A stretch of DNA of 64,000 nt from DATAFF01 sp963744915 (GCA_963744915.1 CAVUUY010000023.1:62001-126000); one strand, 5' to 3'; positions 42,544 to 51,826 are shown, counted from the first letter of the stretch. The notes: generated from the letters alone by a model not told the origin. Made by a program: numbers and translations.

Positions 42544-43575
42544 ATGACCCTCCCGCACCCCCGCCTCACCTTCGCCGAACTGCGCCGCCTGCTCGACGAG
42601 CTGCCGCAATTCGACGAGGAGGCCGCCGCCGCGACACGCCGGCGCGACCTCGCGCTCACCAAGCCGCCAGGCGCGCTGGGGCGGCTCGAGGACATCGCCG
42701 TGTTCATCGCCGGTTGGCAGGGCCGTCATCCGCCACGGATCGATCGGCCGCTCGCCGCCGTCTTCGCCGGCAACCATGGCGTGGTGGCGCAAGGCGTTGC
42801 TGCCTATCCGCCGGCGGTCACGGCGCAGATGGTGGCCAATTTCCAGGCCGGCGGCGCCGCCATCAACCAGCTCTGCAGCACCTTCGGCGTCGGCCTCAAG
42901 GTCTACGAGCTTGCCCTCGACGTCCCGACCCGCGATTTCACCCGCGAACCGGCCCTCGACGAGGCCGACTGCACCGGTACTGCGATCTTCGGCATGGAAG
43001 CGCTCGAAGGTGGGGTCGACCTCCTCTGTCTCGGCGAGATGGGGATCGGCAACACCACCGTGGCGGCCGCCGTGTCCTGCGCGCTCCATGGCGGCGATCC
43101 CACCGAATGGGTCGGACCGGGCACCGGCCTCGATGCCGCCGGCGTGGCCCGCAAGGCCGAGGCGGTGCGCCGCGGACTGCATCTCCACCGGGATCATCTG
43201 GACGATCCGCTGCAGGTCTTGCGCTGTCTGGGCGGCCGCGAGCTTGCCGCCATGGCCGGTGCCATTCTCGCCGCCCGCATCGCCAGGATCCCGGTCATCC
43301 TCGACGGTTACGTCGTCACCGCCGCGGCGGCGGTTCTCGAGGCCCTGCGACCCGGCGCCCTCGACCACTGCCTGGCCGGTCACTGCTCGGCCGAGCCGGC
43401 CCATCGCCGGCTTCTGGCCAAGCTCGGCAAGGCGCCGCTTCTCGATTTCGGGATGCGGCTCGGCGAGGGATCGGGGGCGGTCCTCGCCTATGCGACGGTG
43501 AAGGCCGCCATCGATCTTCACAACGGCATGGCCACCTTCGCCGAGGCCGGCGTCAGCGGCAAAAGCGAAGGCTGA
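42544..43575 (+). CDS. cobT: Nicotinate-nucleotide--dimethylbenzimidazole phosphoribosyltransferase
   Basis: A 343-aa enzyme that makes alpha-ribazole 5'-phosphate from DMB and nicotinate mononucleotide. Recognisable segments are KPPGALGRLEDIA, AVFAGNHGVVAQGVAAYP, GEMGIGNTTVAAAV and the C-terminal DFGMRLGEGSGA with the catalytic Glu. Full length. It is divergent from cobS and convergent with the downstream kinase gene, 3 nt apart. Confidence 0.95.
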   Translation: MTLPHPRLTFAELRRLLDELPQFDEEAAAATRRRDLALTKPPGALGRLEDIAVFIAGWQGRHPPRIDRPLAAVFAGNHGVVAQGVAAYPPAVTAQMVANFQAGGAAINQLCSTFGVGLKVYELALDVPTRDFTREPALDEADCTGTAIFGMEALEGGVDLLCLGEMGIGNTTVAAAVSCALHGGDPTEWVGPGTGLDAAGVARKAEAVRRGLHLHRDHLDDPLQVLRCLGGRELAAMAGAILAARIARIPVILDGYVVTAAAAVLEALRPGALDHCLAGHCSAEPAHRRLLAKLGKAPLLDFGMRLGEGSGAVLAYATVKAAIDLHNGMATFAEAGVSGKSEG

Positions 43576-43578
43576 TTC

Positions 43579-45024
43579 TCAGGCGGTGAGCGCGATCAGC
43601 CGGCGCTGGCTTTCGCTGGCTATTGCCGATGACTGGCTGGCGCTGAGCGCCGCCCCGATCAATACCCGCCGGCGCGGGAAGATCACCAGGACGATGGTGC
43701 CGGCGCCATCCATCGAGCGGATCGCCAGCTCCCCTTCATGGAGCTTGACCAGGCCCTTCACGATCGGCAGCCCCAGTCCGGCGCCGTCGATCGCCCGGCG
43801 CGTGGCGAGCGCGCCGCGGGCAAAGGCGGCAACGGCGCCGTCGAGTTCGTGCGCCGGGATCCCCGGGCCGGTGTCCTTGACCGAGAGCACCAGCCGCTCG
43901 CCGTCATCCACCGCCGCCGCAACGCGGATGGTCCCGCCTGCCGGGGTGAATTTGATCGCATTCGACACCAGATTGAGGAGGATCTGCCGCAGCGCGCGCC
44001 GGTCGCCGATGAGACGCGGGCAGTCGCCCGGCACGTCGAACAGCAGCGCATGGCGCCGTTCATCGGCCCGCGCCTGGAAGAGCCTGGCGCATTCGCCCGC
44101 GACGGCGGCAATGTCGACCGCTTCCTCGGCCAGCTCCTGGCGTCCCGTCTCGATGCGGGACAAATCGAGGATGTCGTCGATCAGGGCGAGCAGATAGTGC
44201 CCCGAGCTGTGGATGTCGGCCGAGTAATGCTTGTACGCGCTGACCGCATGCGGCCCCATCATCTCGTGGCTGAGGATTTCCGAAAACCCCATGATGGCGT
44301 TGAGCGGCGTCCTGAGCTCATGGCTCATGGTGGCTAGGAAGCGCGACTTGGCGCGGCTTGCCTCTTCCGCCCGCCTGCGATCGCGCTCGGCCTGGTCGCG
44401 CGCCCGCTCGAGCTCCGCAATCAGCTTCTCGCGTTGCGAGCGATAGGCGAGGATGTCGCGCGACGTTTCCTCGAGGCGGCGCGACAGCAGGATGAAGAAC
44501 ATCGCCGTCATCACCGCCATTGCACCGAGCGCCACGTAGAGCGGCCCCTGCGCCGTCAGGCAGCGGACCACGATCGTCAGCGTGATGAAACCGGTTCCGG
44601 CGATCACCAGCGGCAGAAAATTGCCGGCGATCATGATGCGGATCGCCGCCACCGTCATCAGCGTCGCGGTCACATAGACATGCTGCAGCGCGTTGCCCGG
44701 GCTCCAGAAAAGGAACAGCGGCAGCGACCATGTCGAGGCGAGCAACAGCTCCGATGCGGCCAGCATTCCGACCCATTCGCCCGGCCGGGTCAGCCGCTGT
44801 TCGGACGTTTCGAAATAGCGGCAGAGCAACAGCTGAACGCCTTGCGCCCCGAGCGCGGAAGCAAGCCACATGATCGCCGTCTTCCAATCGACAAAGATCA
44901 GGTTGGTCGCGGCAAACAGTGCCGCCAGCACCGGCAGCGCCAGGGCAAGCTTGCTTTGGTTGCGCACGAACAGGGACAGAAGCTCTGCTTCCTGTCCGGG
45001 ATCCCTGTCAGGCCGACCAGCCAA
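43579..45024 (-). CDS. Membrane sensor histidine kinase (PdhS/PleC-like)
   Basis: A 481-aa kinase with about six N-terminal TM helices (residues 25-185), a short coiled coil, HisKA box LATMSHELRTPLNAIMGFSE and HATPase_c (NLVSNAIKFTPAGG, DTGPGI, GAGLGLPIVKGL). The HisKA region, with EMMGPHAVSAYKHYSADIHS, closely resembles that of the broken kinase at 4608-6915. It starts at TTG 45024, seven nt after AAGGGG; an in-frame TGA precedes it and the first ATG is 51 codons inside. No response regulator gene adjoins, so it is an orphan kinase. Confidence 0.9.
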   Translation of the reverse strand: MAGRPDRDPGQEAELLSLFVRNQSKLALALPVLAALFAATNLIFVDWKTAIMWLASALGAQGVQLLLCRYFETSEQRLTRPGEWVGMLAASELLLASTWSLPLFLFWSPGNALQHVYVTATLMTVAAIRIMIAGNFLPLVIAGTGFITLTIVVRCLTAQGPLYVALGAMAVMTAMFFILLSRRLEETSRDILAYRSQREKLIAELERARDQAERDRRRAEEASRAKSRFLATMSHELRTPLNAIMGFSEILSHEMMGPHAVSAYKHYSADIHSSGHYLLALIDDILDLSRIETGRQELAEEAVDIAAVAGECARLFQARADERRHALLFDVPGDCPRLIGDRRALRQILLNLVSNAIKFTPAGGTIRVAAAVDDGERLVLSVKDTGPGIPAHELDGAVAAFARGALATRRAIDGAGLGLPIVKGLVKLHEGELAIRSMDGAGTIVLVIFPRRRVLIGAALSASQSSAIASESQRRLIALTA

Positions 45025-45318
45025 CTGCCAACCCCTTCAAGCCCATCGGCGATGCTGCCATGCTAGTCCCGCCAGGCTTAACGCGGCGCTTACCAGCGTG
45101 GTGAAGCGGCGGTTAACGCAACGGAGGGCATCGCAGAAACTTGATGTCGTTTTCCCCCTTGCACTTTCCACCTTCGATAGCGATCTGCAGCCGGTAGGAG
45201 GGCTGGTTGGGGGGTGAATTCCCTGGCAGGCTATTCCGCTGCTCGCGATAGGTAACCGCATTGCGGAACCGGCCAACCTGGCTTATCAGAGCGAAACAAC
45301 TCGAGGACTCCTTTGCGC

Positions 45319-46179
45319 ATGCTCGAGAATCCAAACCAAAGATCCCGTGGCGACAGCCACGAACGCCAGTCTGAAGTCCGCGTGCCCAGCAAGGAGCTGC
45401 TGCGGGCATCCGGTCAGGTTCAGTCGCTCAGCCGGGCCCTGAAGCTGCTCAATGCGCTGTCCTACCATCCCCAGGGGCTGTCCTTGAGCGAGGTGGCCCA
45501 CGAGGTCGGCCTGCCGAACTCGACCGCCCATCGTCTGCTCACCACGCTCCAGAACGAGCGCTATGTCCGGTTTGACAATGAGCGCTCGGCCTGGGCCATC
45601 GGCGTCCAGGCCTTCCGGGTCGGCTCGATCTTCGTTCGCTCCCGCGACATTGTCACAATTGCCCGCCCCTATATGCGGCGCATGATGGAGCAGTCGGGCG
45701 AAACCGTGAATCTCGGCATCCTGGATCGTGGCGAAGTCATCTATCTGGCCCAGGTGGAATGCCAGAAGATGATGCGCGCGATCGCCGGGCCGGGCGGCCG
45801 GGCGCCGGTCCATTGCTCCGGCATGGGCAAGGCGATCCTGTCGCATCTCGATGGTCCGGTCGCCGACAAGATCATCCAGACGCTCGATTTCCGGCGCGAA
45901 ACCGGCAGCACCATCACCGCCGCTCCCGACCTGAAGCGCGAGATCACCGCGGTGCGTGAGCGCGGTTATGCCATCGACGATGAGGAGAACGCCATCGGGC
46001 TGCGCTGCGTCGCCAGCGTCATATTCGACGAGCACGCCCAGCCGCTCGCCGGCCTGTCGGTCTCCGGGCCGACCGCCCGGATCACCGATCAGCGCATCCC
46101 GGCGCTGGGCCAGGCCGTTCTGTCCATTGCCGGCGAGATCACCGCCGAGCTCGGGGGCCGCCGGCCGTCCCTGAAGTGA
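45319..46179 (+). CDS. IclR-family transcriptional regulator
   Basis: A 286-aa regulator with an N-terminal winged helix (SLSRALKLLNALSYHPQGLS, VGLPNSTAHRLLTTL) and a C-terminal effector domain (GRAPVHCSGMGKAIL, RGYAIDDEENAIGLRCVAS). IclR proteins usually control aromatic or small-acid catabolism. ATG 45319; TTG 45313 is closer to the SD GAGGA. The 294 nt upstream, shared with the divergent kinase, contain TTCCGC ... GCGGAA half-sites about 25 nt apart near 45234-45268 and otherwise nothing I recognise. Mrp follows 17 nt downstream. Confidence 0.9.
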   Translation: MLENPNQRSRGDSHERQSEVRVPSKELLRASGQVQSLSRALKLLNALSYHPQGLSLSEVAHEVGLPNSTAHRLLTTLQNERYVRFDNERSAWAIGVQAFRVGSIFVRSRDIVTIARPYMRRMMEQSGETVNLGILDRGEVIYLAQVECQKMMRAIAGPGGRAPVHCSGMGKAILSHLDGPVADKIIQTLDFRRETGSTITAAPDLKREITAVRERGYAIDDEENAIGLRCVASVIFDEHAQPLAGLSVSGPTARITDQRIPALGQAVLSIAGEITAELGGRRPSLK

Positions 46180-46196
46180 TGGCGCGATGACCGTCC

Positions 46197-47366
46197 ATGC
46201 CTCAGCCGCCTGAGACCGTCACCGCCGAGGCCGTGCTTGCGGCGCTGAAGGGCATTGCCGGCCCCGGCATCGACGGTGATCTGTCGACCTCGCGGCAGAT
46301 TTCCGAGATCTCGATCCGCAACGGCCAGGTGGTCTTCGCCATCACCGTCGACCCCAGGCTCGCCGAGCAGCTCGAACCGATGCGCCGGGCGGCGGAAAGA
46401 GCGGTATCGAGCCTGCCGGGAGTGAGCCGTGCCATCGTCGCGCTCACCGCCGAGACATTTGCCCGGCCGGCCTCGCCGCCGCCCCAAGGTGCCGATCGCC
46501 CGGCAGCGCAGCGACCGCCAGCCCAGCGCCGGGCAGCGCCCGGCGCGGGCGGCATTGCCGTGCCCGGCATCCGCCACATCATTGCCGTGGCGTCCGGCAA
46601 GGGCGGCGTCGGCAAGTCGACGACGGCGGTCAACCTGGCGCTCGGCCTCTTGACCCTGGGCCTCAAGGTCGGCGTCCTCGATGCCGACATCTACGGCCCC
46701 TCGATTCCCCGGCTTCTCGGCGTCACCGCCCGGCCCACCGCTGCCGCACCCGGCTCGAAAGTGCTGGCGCCGCTTACCGCGTTCGGGCTCGAGGTCATGT
46801 CCATGGGTTTCATGGTCGAGGAGAACACCGCCATGATCTGGCGCGGCCCGATGGTCATGTCGGCGCTGCAGCAGATGCTGCGCGAGGTGGCCTGGGGCGG
46901 GCTCGACATCCTTGTCGTCGACATGCCGCCCGGCACCGGGGATGCCCAGCTGACGCTGGCCCAGCAGACCCCGCTCGCCGGCGCGGTGATCGTATCGACC
47001 CCCCAGGACCTCGCCCTGATCGATGCCCGCCGCGGCATCGCGATGTTCCGCAAGGTGAACGTGCCGGTGCTCGGCATCGTCGAGAATATGAGTTACTTCC
47101 TGTGCCCGAGCTGCGGCAGCCGCCATGAGATCTTCGGTCATGGCGGCGCCCGCGACGAGGCCGAAAAGCTCGGCGTGCCGTTTCTCGGCGAGGTTCCGCT
47201 CGACCAGGAGCTGCGCGAACGTTCCGATTCCGGTCGTCCGGTGGTGGTTTCGGCACCCGAATCGGCTCATTCCGGTATCTATCGCGACATGGCGGCCAAG
47301 GTCTGGCATGCTGTCTCCGGAGCCGCGGCGGCGCGGCGGCCTGCTCCGCGAATCATCGTCGAGTAG
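46197..47366 (+). CDS. apbC: Mrp/ApbC-family Fe-S cluster carrier ATPase
   Basis: A 389-aa scaffold/carrier for Fe-S assembly. It has an N-terminal MIP18-like (DUF59) domain (~1-90), an Ala/Pro-rich linker and a MinD-type P-loop domain with deviant Walker A SGKGGVGKSTT (~residue 138). DMPPGTGDAQLTLAQ is the Walker-B region, and CPSC (~303) is the cluster-binding motif. Full length. It lies 17 nt after the IclR gene and 62 nt before the small DUF6494 gene. Confidence 0.95.
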   Translation: MPQPPETVTAEAVLAALKGIAGPGIDGDLSTSRQISEISIRNGQVVFAITVDPRLAEQLEPMRRAAERAVSSLPGVSRAIVALTAETFARPASPPPQGADRPAAQRPPAQRRAAPGAGGIAVPGIRHIIAVASGKGGVGKSTTAVNLALGLLTLGLKVGVLDADIYGPSIPRLLGVTARPTAAAPGSKVLAPLTAFGLEVMSMGFMVEENTAMIWRGPMVMSALQQMLREVAWGGLDILVVDMPPGTGDAQLTLAQQTPLAGAVIVSTPQDLALIDARRGIAMFRKVNVPVLGIVENMSYFLCPSCGSRHEIFGHGGARDEAEKLGVPFLGEVPLDQELRERSDSGRPVVVSAPESAHSGIYRDMAAKVWHAVSGAAAARRPAPRIIVE

Positions 47367-47428
47367 GCGAACGGCCGGGCCGGCTTGCCCTCCATTTGCA
47401 AATCTTTTGAATTCTGGGAGGCCCCTCT

Positions 47429-47620
47429 ATGGACCCTGATCGTTTCAACATGTCGATGCGCAAATTCCTCAAGCAGGTCGGCGTGACCACCCAGCAGGCG
47501 ATCGAGGACAGGGTGCGCGGCAGCCCTGGTGCCGCCGGCCGGCTCAGGATCAAGGCGGTCGTGACCGCACCCGAGATCGGGCTCGATCATGTCGTTGATG
47601 GAGAGATCGAGCTTCCTTGA
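47429..47620 (+). CDS. DUF6494 small conserved protein
   Basis: A 63-aa protein starting MDPDRFNMSMRKFLKQVGVT, typical of the DUF6494 family that often sits beside mrp genes in Alphaproteobacteria. A basic helical N-terminus is followed by a beta-rich tail ending DGEIELP. GGGAGG lies about 8 nt upstream of ATG 47429. Function is unknown; proximity to the Fe-S carrier gene is the only hint. Confidence 0.85.
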   Translation: MDPDRFNMSMRKFLKQVGVTTQQAIEDRVRGSPGAAGRLRIKAVVTAPEIGLDHVVDGEIELP

Positions 47621-47640
47621 CCTGCGGTTGAGACGCGATC

Positions 47641-48510
47641 ATGACTAGCAGGGTGCGCGGCTGGGGTACGACCATGAGAACGCTGTTGTACATCATCGCC
47701 ATTCTGCTGATCGCGGCAGGTATGGCTGTTGGGCTTGGAAGCTTCTATGCGCCGGGGCAGGTGGTGATCGGCCTCAATCTCGAATCAGCCTCCATCCTGC
47801 TGACCGGCGGCTTTGTGATGCTGGGGCTTGCGACCGTTACCGCGGCGCTTTTGACCGTGGCCGAGGTTCTGGCCGGCACCCGCTCCGCACCCTCGAGCGG
47901 TGCCGGTGCCGGTGCCGGTCCCGGGGGCGCCGTCGCCGCCACCGGGCCGGCGCCCGACAAGAGCTGGCCCGGCAATTACGGCCGCCGCAAGGGCAGGGGT
48001 GGCGGCGACATGCCGGGCTTCCTGCGCCCGGCTCGCGGCTCCTCTGTGGCCGCCGCGGCCAACCCGCCGGGCCTGGGCCCGGCGCAGCCGCCCGCCGCGC
48101 CGGGCGGGCTGTTTCCCGACAAGCCGGCCCGCCTGAGCGAATCGCTCCCGACGGTGATCACCACCGCGGTCGACCCCGGGGTTCCGGACGACCTCCAGGC
48201 CGCCGTCGAGCGCGAGGCGCCGAGCCTCGAGCGGCCCTATCCTCCCGAGCCGGAGCTGGTCCCGCCCGCCGCCCCGCCACCCGCCGCTGCCCCATCCCCG
48301 CCGGTTGCGCCGGCAACCGCCGCAACAGCGCCGGACGCTCCGCTCGCCACCGACGATCAGCTTTTCGTCATCGAGGAGCGGTTGGTGCGCGGCAGGGTCG
48401 CCCGGGTCCTGTCCGACGGCACGGTCGAAGCCGAAACGGCCGAGGGCTGGATGCGCTTCGAGAATGTCGAGCATTTGGAGGAGTATCTCCAGGCGATGGG
48501 AGAGGTCTGA
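47641..48510 (+). CDS. Conserved membrane protein with Pro/Ala-rich linker, unknown function
   Basis: 289 aa. Two TM helices occur near the N-terminus (LLYIIAILLIAAGMAVGLG and ILLTGGFVMLGLATVTAALL). A long low-complexity Gly/Ala/Pro region (~80-235) follows, then a conserved-looking C-terminal segment DQLFVIEERLVRGRVARVLS ... ENVEHLEEYLQAMGEV. The hairpin-like topology with a cytoplasmic linker and small terminal domain suggests a membrane adaptor. ATG 47674 is an alternative start closer to the first TM. It ends next to repeat element E3. Confidence 0.75.
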   Translation: MTSRVRGWGTTMRTLLYIIAILLIAAGMAVGLGSFYAPGQVVIGLNLESASILLTGGFVMLGLATVTAALLTVAEVLAGTRSAPSSGAGAGAGPGGAVAATGPAPDKSWPGNYGRRKGRGGGDMPGFLRPARGSSVAAAANPPGLGPAQPPAAPGGLFPDKPARLSESLPTVITTAVDPGVPDDLQAAVEREAPSLERPYPPEPELVPPAAPPPAAAPSPPVAPATAATAPDAPLATDDQLFVIEERLVRGRVARVLSDGTVEAETAEGWMRFENVEHLEEYLQAMGEV

Positions 48511-48517
48511 GCGCCTG

Positions 48518-48613
48518 GTGAGTGGTGAATAGTGAGTAGTGAGTAGGCAATAGGGTAGTCTTTTACTACTCACTACTCACCATTCACTACTCACCCCTGC
48601 CTACTCCCTATTC
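48518..48613. repeat. Heptamer-repeat hairpin element E3
   Basis: The left arm 48518-48545 (GTGAGTGGTGAATAG... ending GTGAGTA) pairs with the right arm 48567-48594 (TACTCACTACTCACC... ending TACTCAC). 26 of 28 positions are complementary, and the 21-nt loop contains GGCAATAG and a T-run. It is made of TACTCAC-type heptamers with flanking TGCCTAC/CTATTCC words. It lies between convergent genes, and the stop TAG of the glutathione transferase gene (48608-48610) is within it. A strong bidirectional hairpin. Confidence 0.88.
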
Positions 48614-49240
48614 CCCCTTATACGCCCGCTGCATCAGCTCATACGGATGTTTCCAGTTCGGCAGTGCCTTGATGCGGTCGAGCCATTTGCCGATGTTCAT
48701 GAAGGGCGCAAGGTCGACCCCGAGCTCGTCGCCATAGAACAGATAGCCGCACAGCGACAGATCGGCGATCGTCGGCCGCTTGCCGATCACGAAGTCGCGG
48801 CTCGCCATGTGCCGGTCGAGCACGCCATACGCACCGTTGACCCGGACCCTCAGGAACTCGGTCACCGGCGTTTCCCCCGTCTTCATGAAGGTCAGCATGA
48901 AGCGCAGCGTCGCCGCATAGCTGGTGAACTTATGATTGTCGAACAGGATCCAGCGCATGATCTCGCGTCGCTCATCCTCGCTCTTCGGCCCGAACTTCCG
49001 AGCCTTGTCGGCCAGATAATCGAGGATCACCCCGGATTGCGTGAGGCTGACCGGGCCGTGCACCAGCACTGGCGCCTCGCCCATCTCGTTGACCCCGGAG
49101 CGATAGGCATCGGACCGGGTTTCGCCTGCAAAATAGTCGACATGGATCGGCTCCCATCCCATGCGTGACAGCTGCAGCATCAGCGCTGCCTTGTAGCAAT
49201 TCCCCAACTCGCCGAAACAATAGAGCTGATACTCGGCCAT
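48608..49240 (-). CDS. Glutathione S-transferase family protein
   Basis: A 210-aa GST: an N-terminal thioredoxin-like domain (YQLYCFGELGNCYKAALMLQ, EAPVLVHGPVSLTQSGVIL with the gamma-Glu-binding SQS-type turn) and a C-terminal helical domain (FVIGKRPTIADLSLCGYLF). It probably conjugates or reduces electrophiles in the cytosol. ATG 49240 has GGAG 7 nt upstream. It is last in a minus-strand set DASS transporter / Usp / GST with 20-nt and 7-nt gaps. Confidence 0.9.
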   Translation of the reverse strand: MAEYQLYCFGELGNCYKAALMLQLSRMGWEPIHVDYFAGETRSDAYRSGVNEMGEAPVLVHGPVSLTQSGVILDYLADKARKFGPKSEDERREIMRWILFDNHKFTSYAATLRFMLTFMKTGETPVTEFLRVRVNGAYGVLDRHMASRDFVIGKRPTIADLSLCGYLFYGDELGVDLAPFMNIGKWLDRIKALPNWKHPYELMQRAYKGE

Positions 49241-49260
49241 GGCTTACTCCTGAAGCTTGC

Positions 49261-50274
49261 TCACCGCACATCCAACACGCTCGTCCGCGCCGCCCTGACC
49301 ACTTCATAGGCGGTCGAGCCGCGGAACACCCGCTGCAGTCGCGAGCGGCCCTCGTCGCTCACCACGACAATACGGTGGTTCGAGCCCCGCTCGATGATCA
49401 TTTCCGCAGGCTCTCCCACCGCAGTCTCGATATGGGCCACCTTGATCCCCATCGCCTTCAGCAGCGCGCGTGCATTTTTGACATTTTCTTCCGCCGCACC
49501 CAGCCCTTCGAGATCGGTGGCGACCGAGAACAAGGTGATCGGCTCCTTCACCATATGGGCCAGCACCGCCGAGCGGCGCACCGCCTGCATCGAGCGCGCC
49601 GTGCCGTCGGTGCAGATGAAGAAGCCGCTGCGGTCGAGGCTCGAGCGGGCGATCATCACCGAGCAGGGCGCCAGCACCGCCACCCTCTGCACGATCCCGG
49701 CATCGAAGAACGAGTGGAACTCGCCGCGCCAGCGTGACGGCTCGCCGAGTATCATGAGATTATAGGGCCCGAGCTCATATTGGTCGAGAATGCCCGAGGC
49801 CGGATCGGGCGCCGTCTTGAGCTTGAGCACCACATTGCGCCCCTCGGGGCTGCGATATTCGATCTTGTTGTCGCCCAGCGGATCGCCCCAGGCATCCTCA
49901 TGGGCGGTTTCGCGTTGCCACGCGCTCACATCGAGCCCCTCGTGCTTGAGGATTTCCAGCGCCTGCTTCAGCTCCCTGACCCCCGGCAGGTCGAACCCGG
50001 CGTCGAGCATGTTCTGGCGCGCCAGCCGCACCTGCAGCCCGCCCGACCACAGGCCCTGATCGACCGGCCTGACATTGAGCACGATGATGTCGCAATCATT
50101 GGTCGGCGCCAGCCGGGCGGCGAACCGCACCGTGATGAACGACTCCTCGCTGCCGTCGATGCAGGCCAGGATGCGGAAGCGCTGCCGGCGCTGCTGGCGC
50201 AATTGCTGCAGCGTCCGCTGCACCGCGCGCTCCTGCCGTGCCGAGAGAGTGGTCCGCCGGAACGGGTTCAGCAT
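49261..50274 (-). CDS. Tandem universal stress protein (UspA-like)
   Basis: A 337-aa protein with two Usp-type halves. The first starts FRILACIDGSEESFITVRFA. The second starts RSGFFICTDGTARSMQAVRR and ends with DEGRSRLQRVFRGSTAYEVV, which matches the G-x9-G-(S/T) nucleotide site. An insert between them contains EILKHEGLDVSAW. ATG 50274 follows GAGGGCGG and lies 7 nt after the transporter stop, so the two are likely co-translated. Such fusions may regulate transporters; the link is inferred. Confidence 0.85.
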   Translation of the reverse strand: MLNPFRRTTLSARQERAVQRTLQQLRQQRRQRFRILACIDGSEESFITVRFAARLAPTNDCDIIVLNVRPVDQGLWSGGLQVRLARQNMLDAGFDLPGVRELKQALEILKHEGLDVSAWQRETAHEDAWGDPLGDNKIEYRSPEGRNVVLKLKTAPDPASGILDQYELGPYNLMILGEPSRWRGEFHSFFDAGIVQRVAVLAPCSVMIARSSLDRSGFFICTDGTARSMQAVRRSAVLAHMVKEPITLFSVATDLEGLGAAEENVKNARALLKAMGIKVAHIETAVGEPAEMIIERGSNHRIVVVSDEGRSRLQRVFRGSTAYEVVRAARTSVLDVR

Positions 50275-50281
50275 GCCGCCC

Positions 50282-51826
50282 TCAATAGTGGATGAAGGGC
50301 CAATAGAGCTGCGCCACCGCAAACAGCAGCAGCAGCGACACGATCATCATCCTGTGGCCGATCTTCAAGAAATCCGAGCCCCTGAGATAGCCTGACGCAT
50401 AAATGATGGTGAACGCCGGCTGGGCCGCAGGGGTGAGATAGCCGAAAGCCGACGAAATCGCCGTGATGAAGCCGATGACGATCGGATCCTGCCCCGCCAC
50501 ATGGGCGGTTTTGAGGACCACCGGACCGAGCACGGCGACCGCCGCGCCCGCCGTCATGGTGTTGGACACTCCCGTAGTCAGCAGCGCCACGGCGATTTCG
50601 AGCCCGGTGCCGGTTGCCGCTCCGAACGGCCGCAGCATGGCGATCACCGTCTGCGCCAGCCATTCCGCCGCCCCGGTCGCCTGCATCTCGACGCCGAGCG
50701 AGATGGCGGCCGCATAAAGCAGCACCACCCCCCAATTGACCCCCTGGTTGATTTCCTCCCAGCGCACCAGCCCGAACACCAGGAAGGCGCTGACGCCCAT
50801 CAGCGCGATCGACCCGAGCCCGAGCGTGTCGGACAGGAAGATCCAGCCGAGAATGGTCAGGACGAAGATGCCGATCGACAGCCAGTCCGACAGCTTCAGC
50901 GGCCCGTCCATCATCACCTGGGTGCGCAGCCGCGCCACCGCCCGCGACATGTCCGAGGATTCCGGCTTGAACGTCCAGAACAGCAGCGCCGTGACGATCG
51001 GCAGCCTGAGCAGGAACATCGGGAAGGCGTAGATGATCCAGGTCAGGTAATCCATCAGGTAGCGCCGCGTCGCCGGGTCGACCGGCGAGAAGAAGATCTC
51101 CTGCCAATAACCGATCATGATGGCATTGCGCGCCCCGCCCGAGGGTGTCGCGATCGAGGCGATCGAGCAGCCATAGGAAATCGAGAACAGGATCACCGCC
51201 GCAAGATTGTGCACCTTGCGCGGGTCGTTGTGGGTCAGGCTGACCAGCCGGACGCCGACCGGCAGCATCATCGCTGCGACCGTGTGCTCGCCGATGAAGG
51301 CGGCGATGAAGCCGCACACCGTGGTGATGCCGAAGCTGATCCAGTAGGCATTGGTGCCGGTCATCCGAACGATGGCCCAGGCCACCCGCTTGTCGAGCTT
51401 CTGCTTGACGATGGCGACGGCCAGCATCAGCGAGCCCATGATGAACAGCACCGAATCGGTCATCAGGCTTTGCGCCACCTTCGACGGGTTGAGACCGAGC
51501 AGCACGATCTCGCCGACGATGATCAGGAGCGGCACCGTTGGCAGCGGGATCGGCTCGGTGACGAACAGCACCGTCGCCACCAGCGACATCGCCAGCACTG
51601 TCTGGCCGGCATGCGTCAGCCCTTGCGGCGGCGGCAGGTTCATCACCACGAAGCCGAGCAGCATTGCGACGAAGAACCAGCGCTTCTCCCAGAAGAAATA
51701 GACATCGATCTGGCTGCGCCAGACCAGCCAGCGCTGATATCCGATTCGCGACAGCCGCATGAGCCGCTGCACCGGCTCCTTGGCCTGCAGGCTGTCGCGA
51801 TAGAGCAGGAAGGTCGCTTCGCTCAC
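50282..51826 (-). CDS. SLC13/DASS-family anion:sodium symporter
   Basis: A 514-aa transporter with 11-13 TM helices. Two repeat signatures typical of DASS are visible: MTDSVLFIMGSLMLAVAIVK / EHTVAAMMLPVG and LLTTGVSNTMTAGAAVAVLG (SNT motif), plus GGARNAIMIG. It likely carries dicarboxylates, citrate or sulfate; the substrate is not predictable. GTG 51826 with AAGGGG 7 nt upstream is preferred over ATG 51859, which lacks an SD. The cytoplasmic N-terminus (~50 aa) is longer than usual. Confidence 0.88.
   Translation of the reverse strand: MSEATFLLYRDSLQAKEPVQRLMRLSRIGYQRWLVWRSQIDVYFFWEKRWFFVAMLLGFVVMNLPPPQGLTHAGQTVLAMSLVATVLFVTEPIPLPTVPLLIIVGEIVLLGLNPSKVAQSLMTDSVLFIMGSLMLAVAIVKQKLDKRVAWAIVRMTGTNAYWISFGITTVCGFIAAFIGEHTVAAMMLPVGVRLVSLTHNDPRKVHNLAAVILFSISYGCSIASIATPSGGARNAIMIGYWQEIFFSPVDPATRRYLMDYLTWIIYAFPMFLLRLPIVTALLFWTFKPESSDMSRAVARLRTQVMMDGPLKLSDWLSIGIFVLTILGWIFLSDTLGLGSIALMGVSAFLVFGLVRWEEINQGVNWGVVLLYAAAISLGVEMQATGAAEWLAQTVIAMLRPFGAATGTGLEIAVALLTTGVSNTMTAGAAVAVLGPVVLKTAHVAGQDPIVIGFITAISSAFGYLTPAAQPAFTIIYASGYLRGSDFLKIGHRMMIVSLLLLFAVAQLYWPFIHY

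Noticed and set aside
45025..45318. Small RNA or tRNA gene in the 294-nt gap between kinase and IclR genes
   Set aside because: No cloverleaf, terminator hairpin with T-run or conserved RNA motif could be recognised; only weak TTCCGC/GCGGAA half-sites are present.
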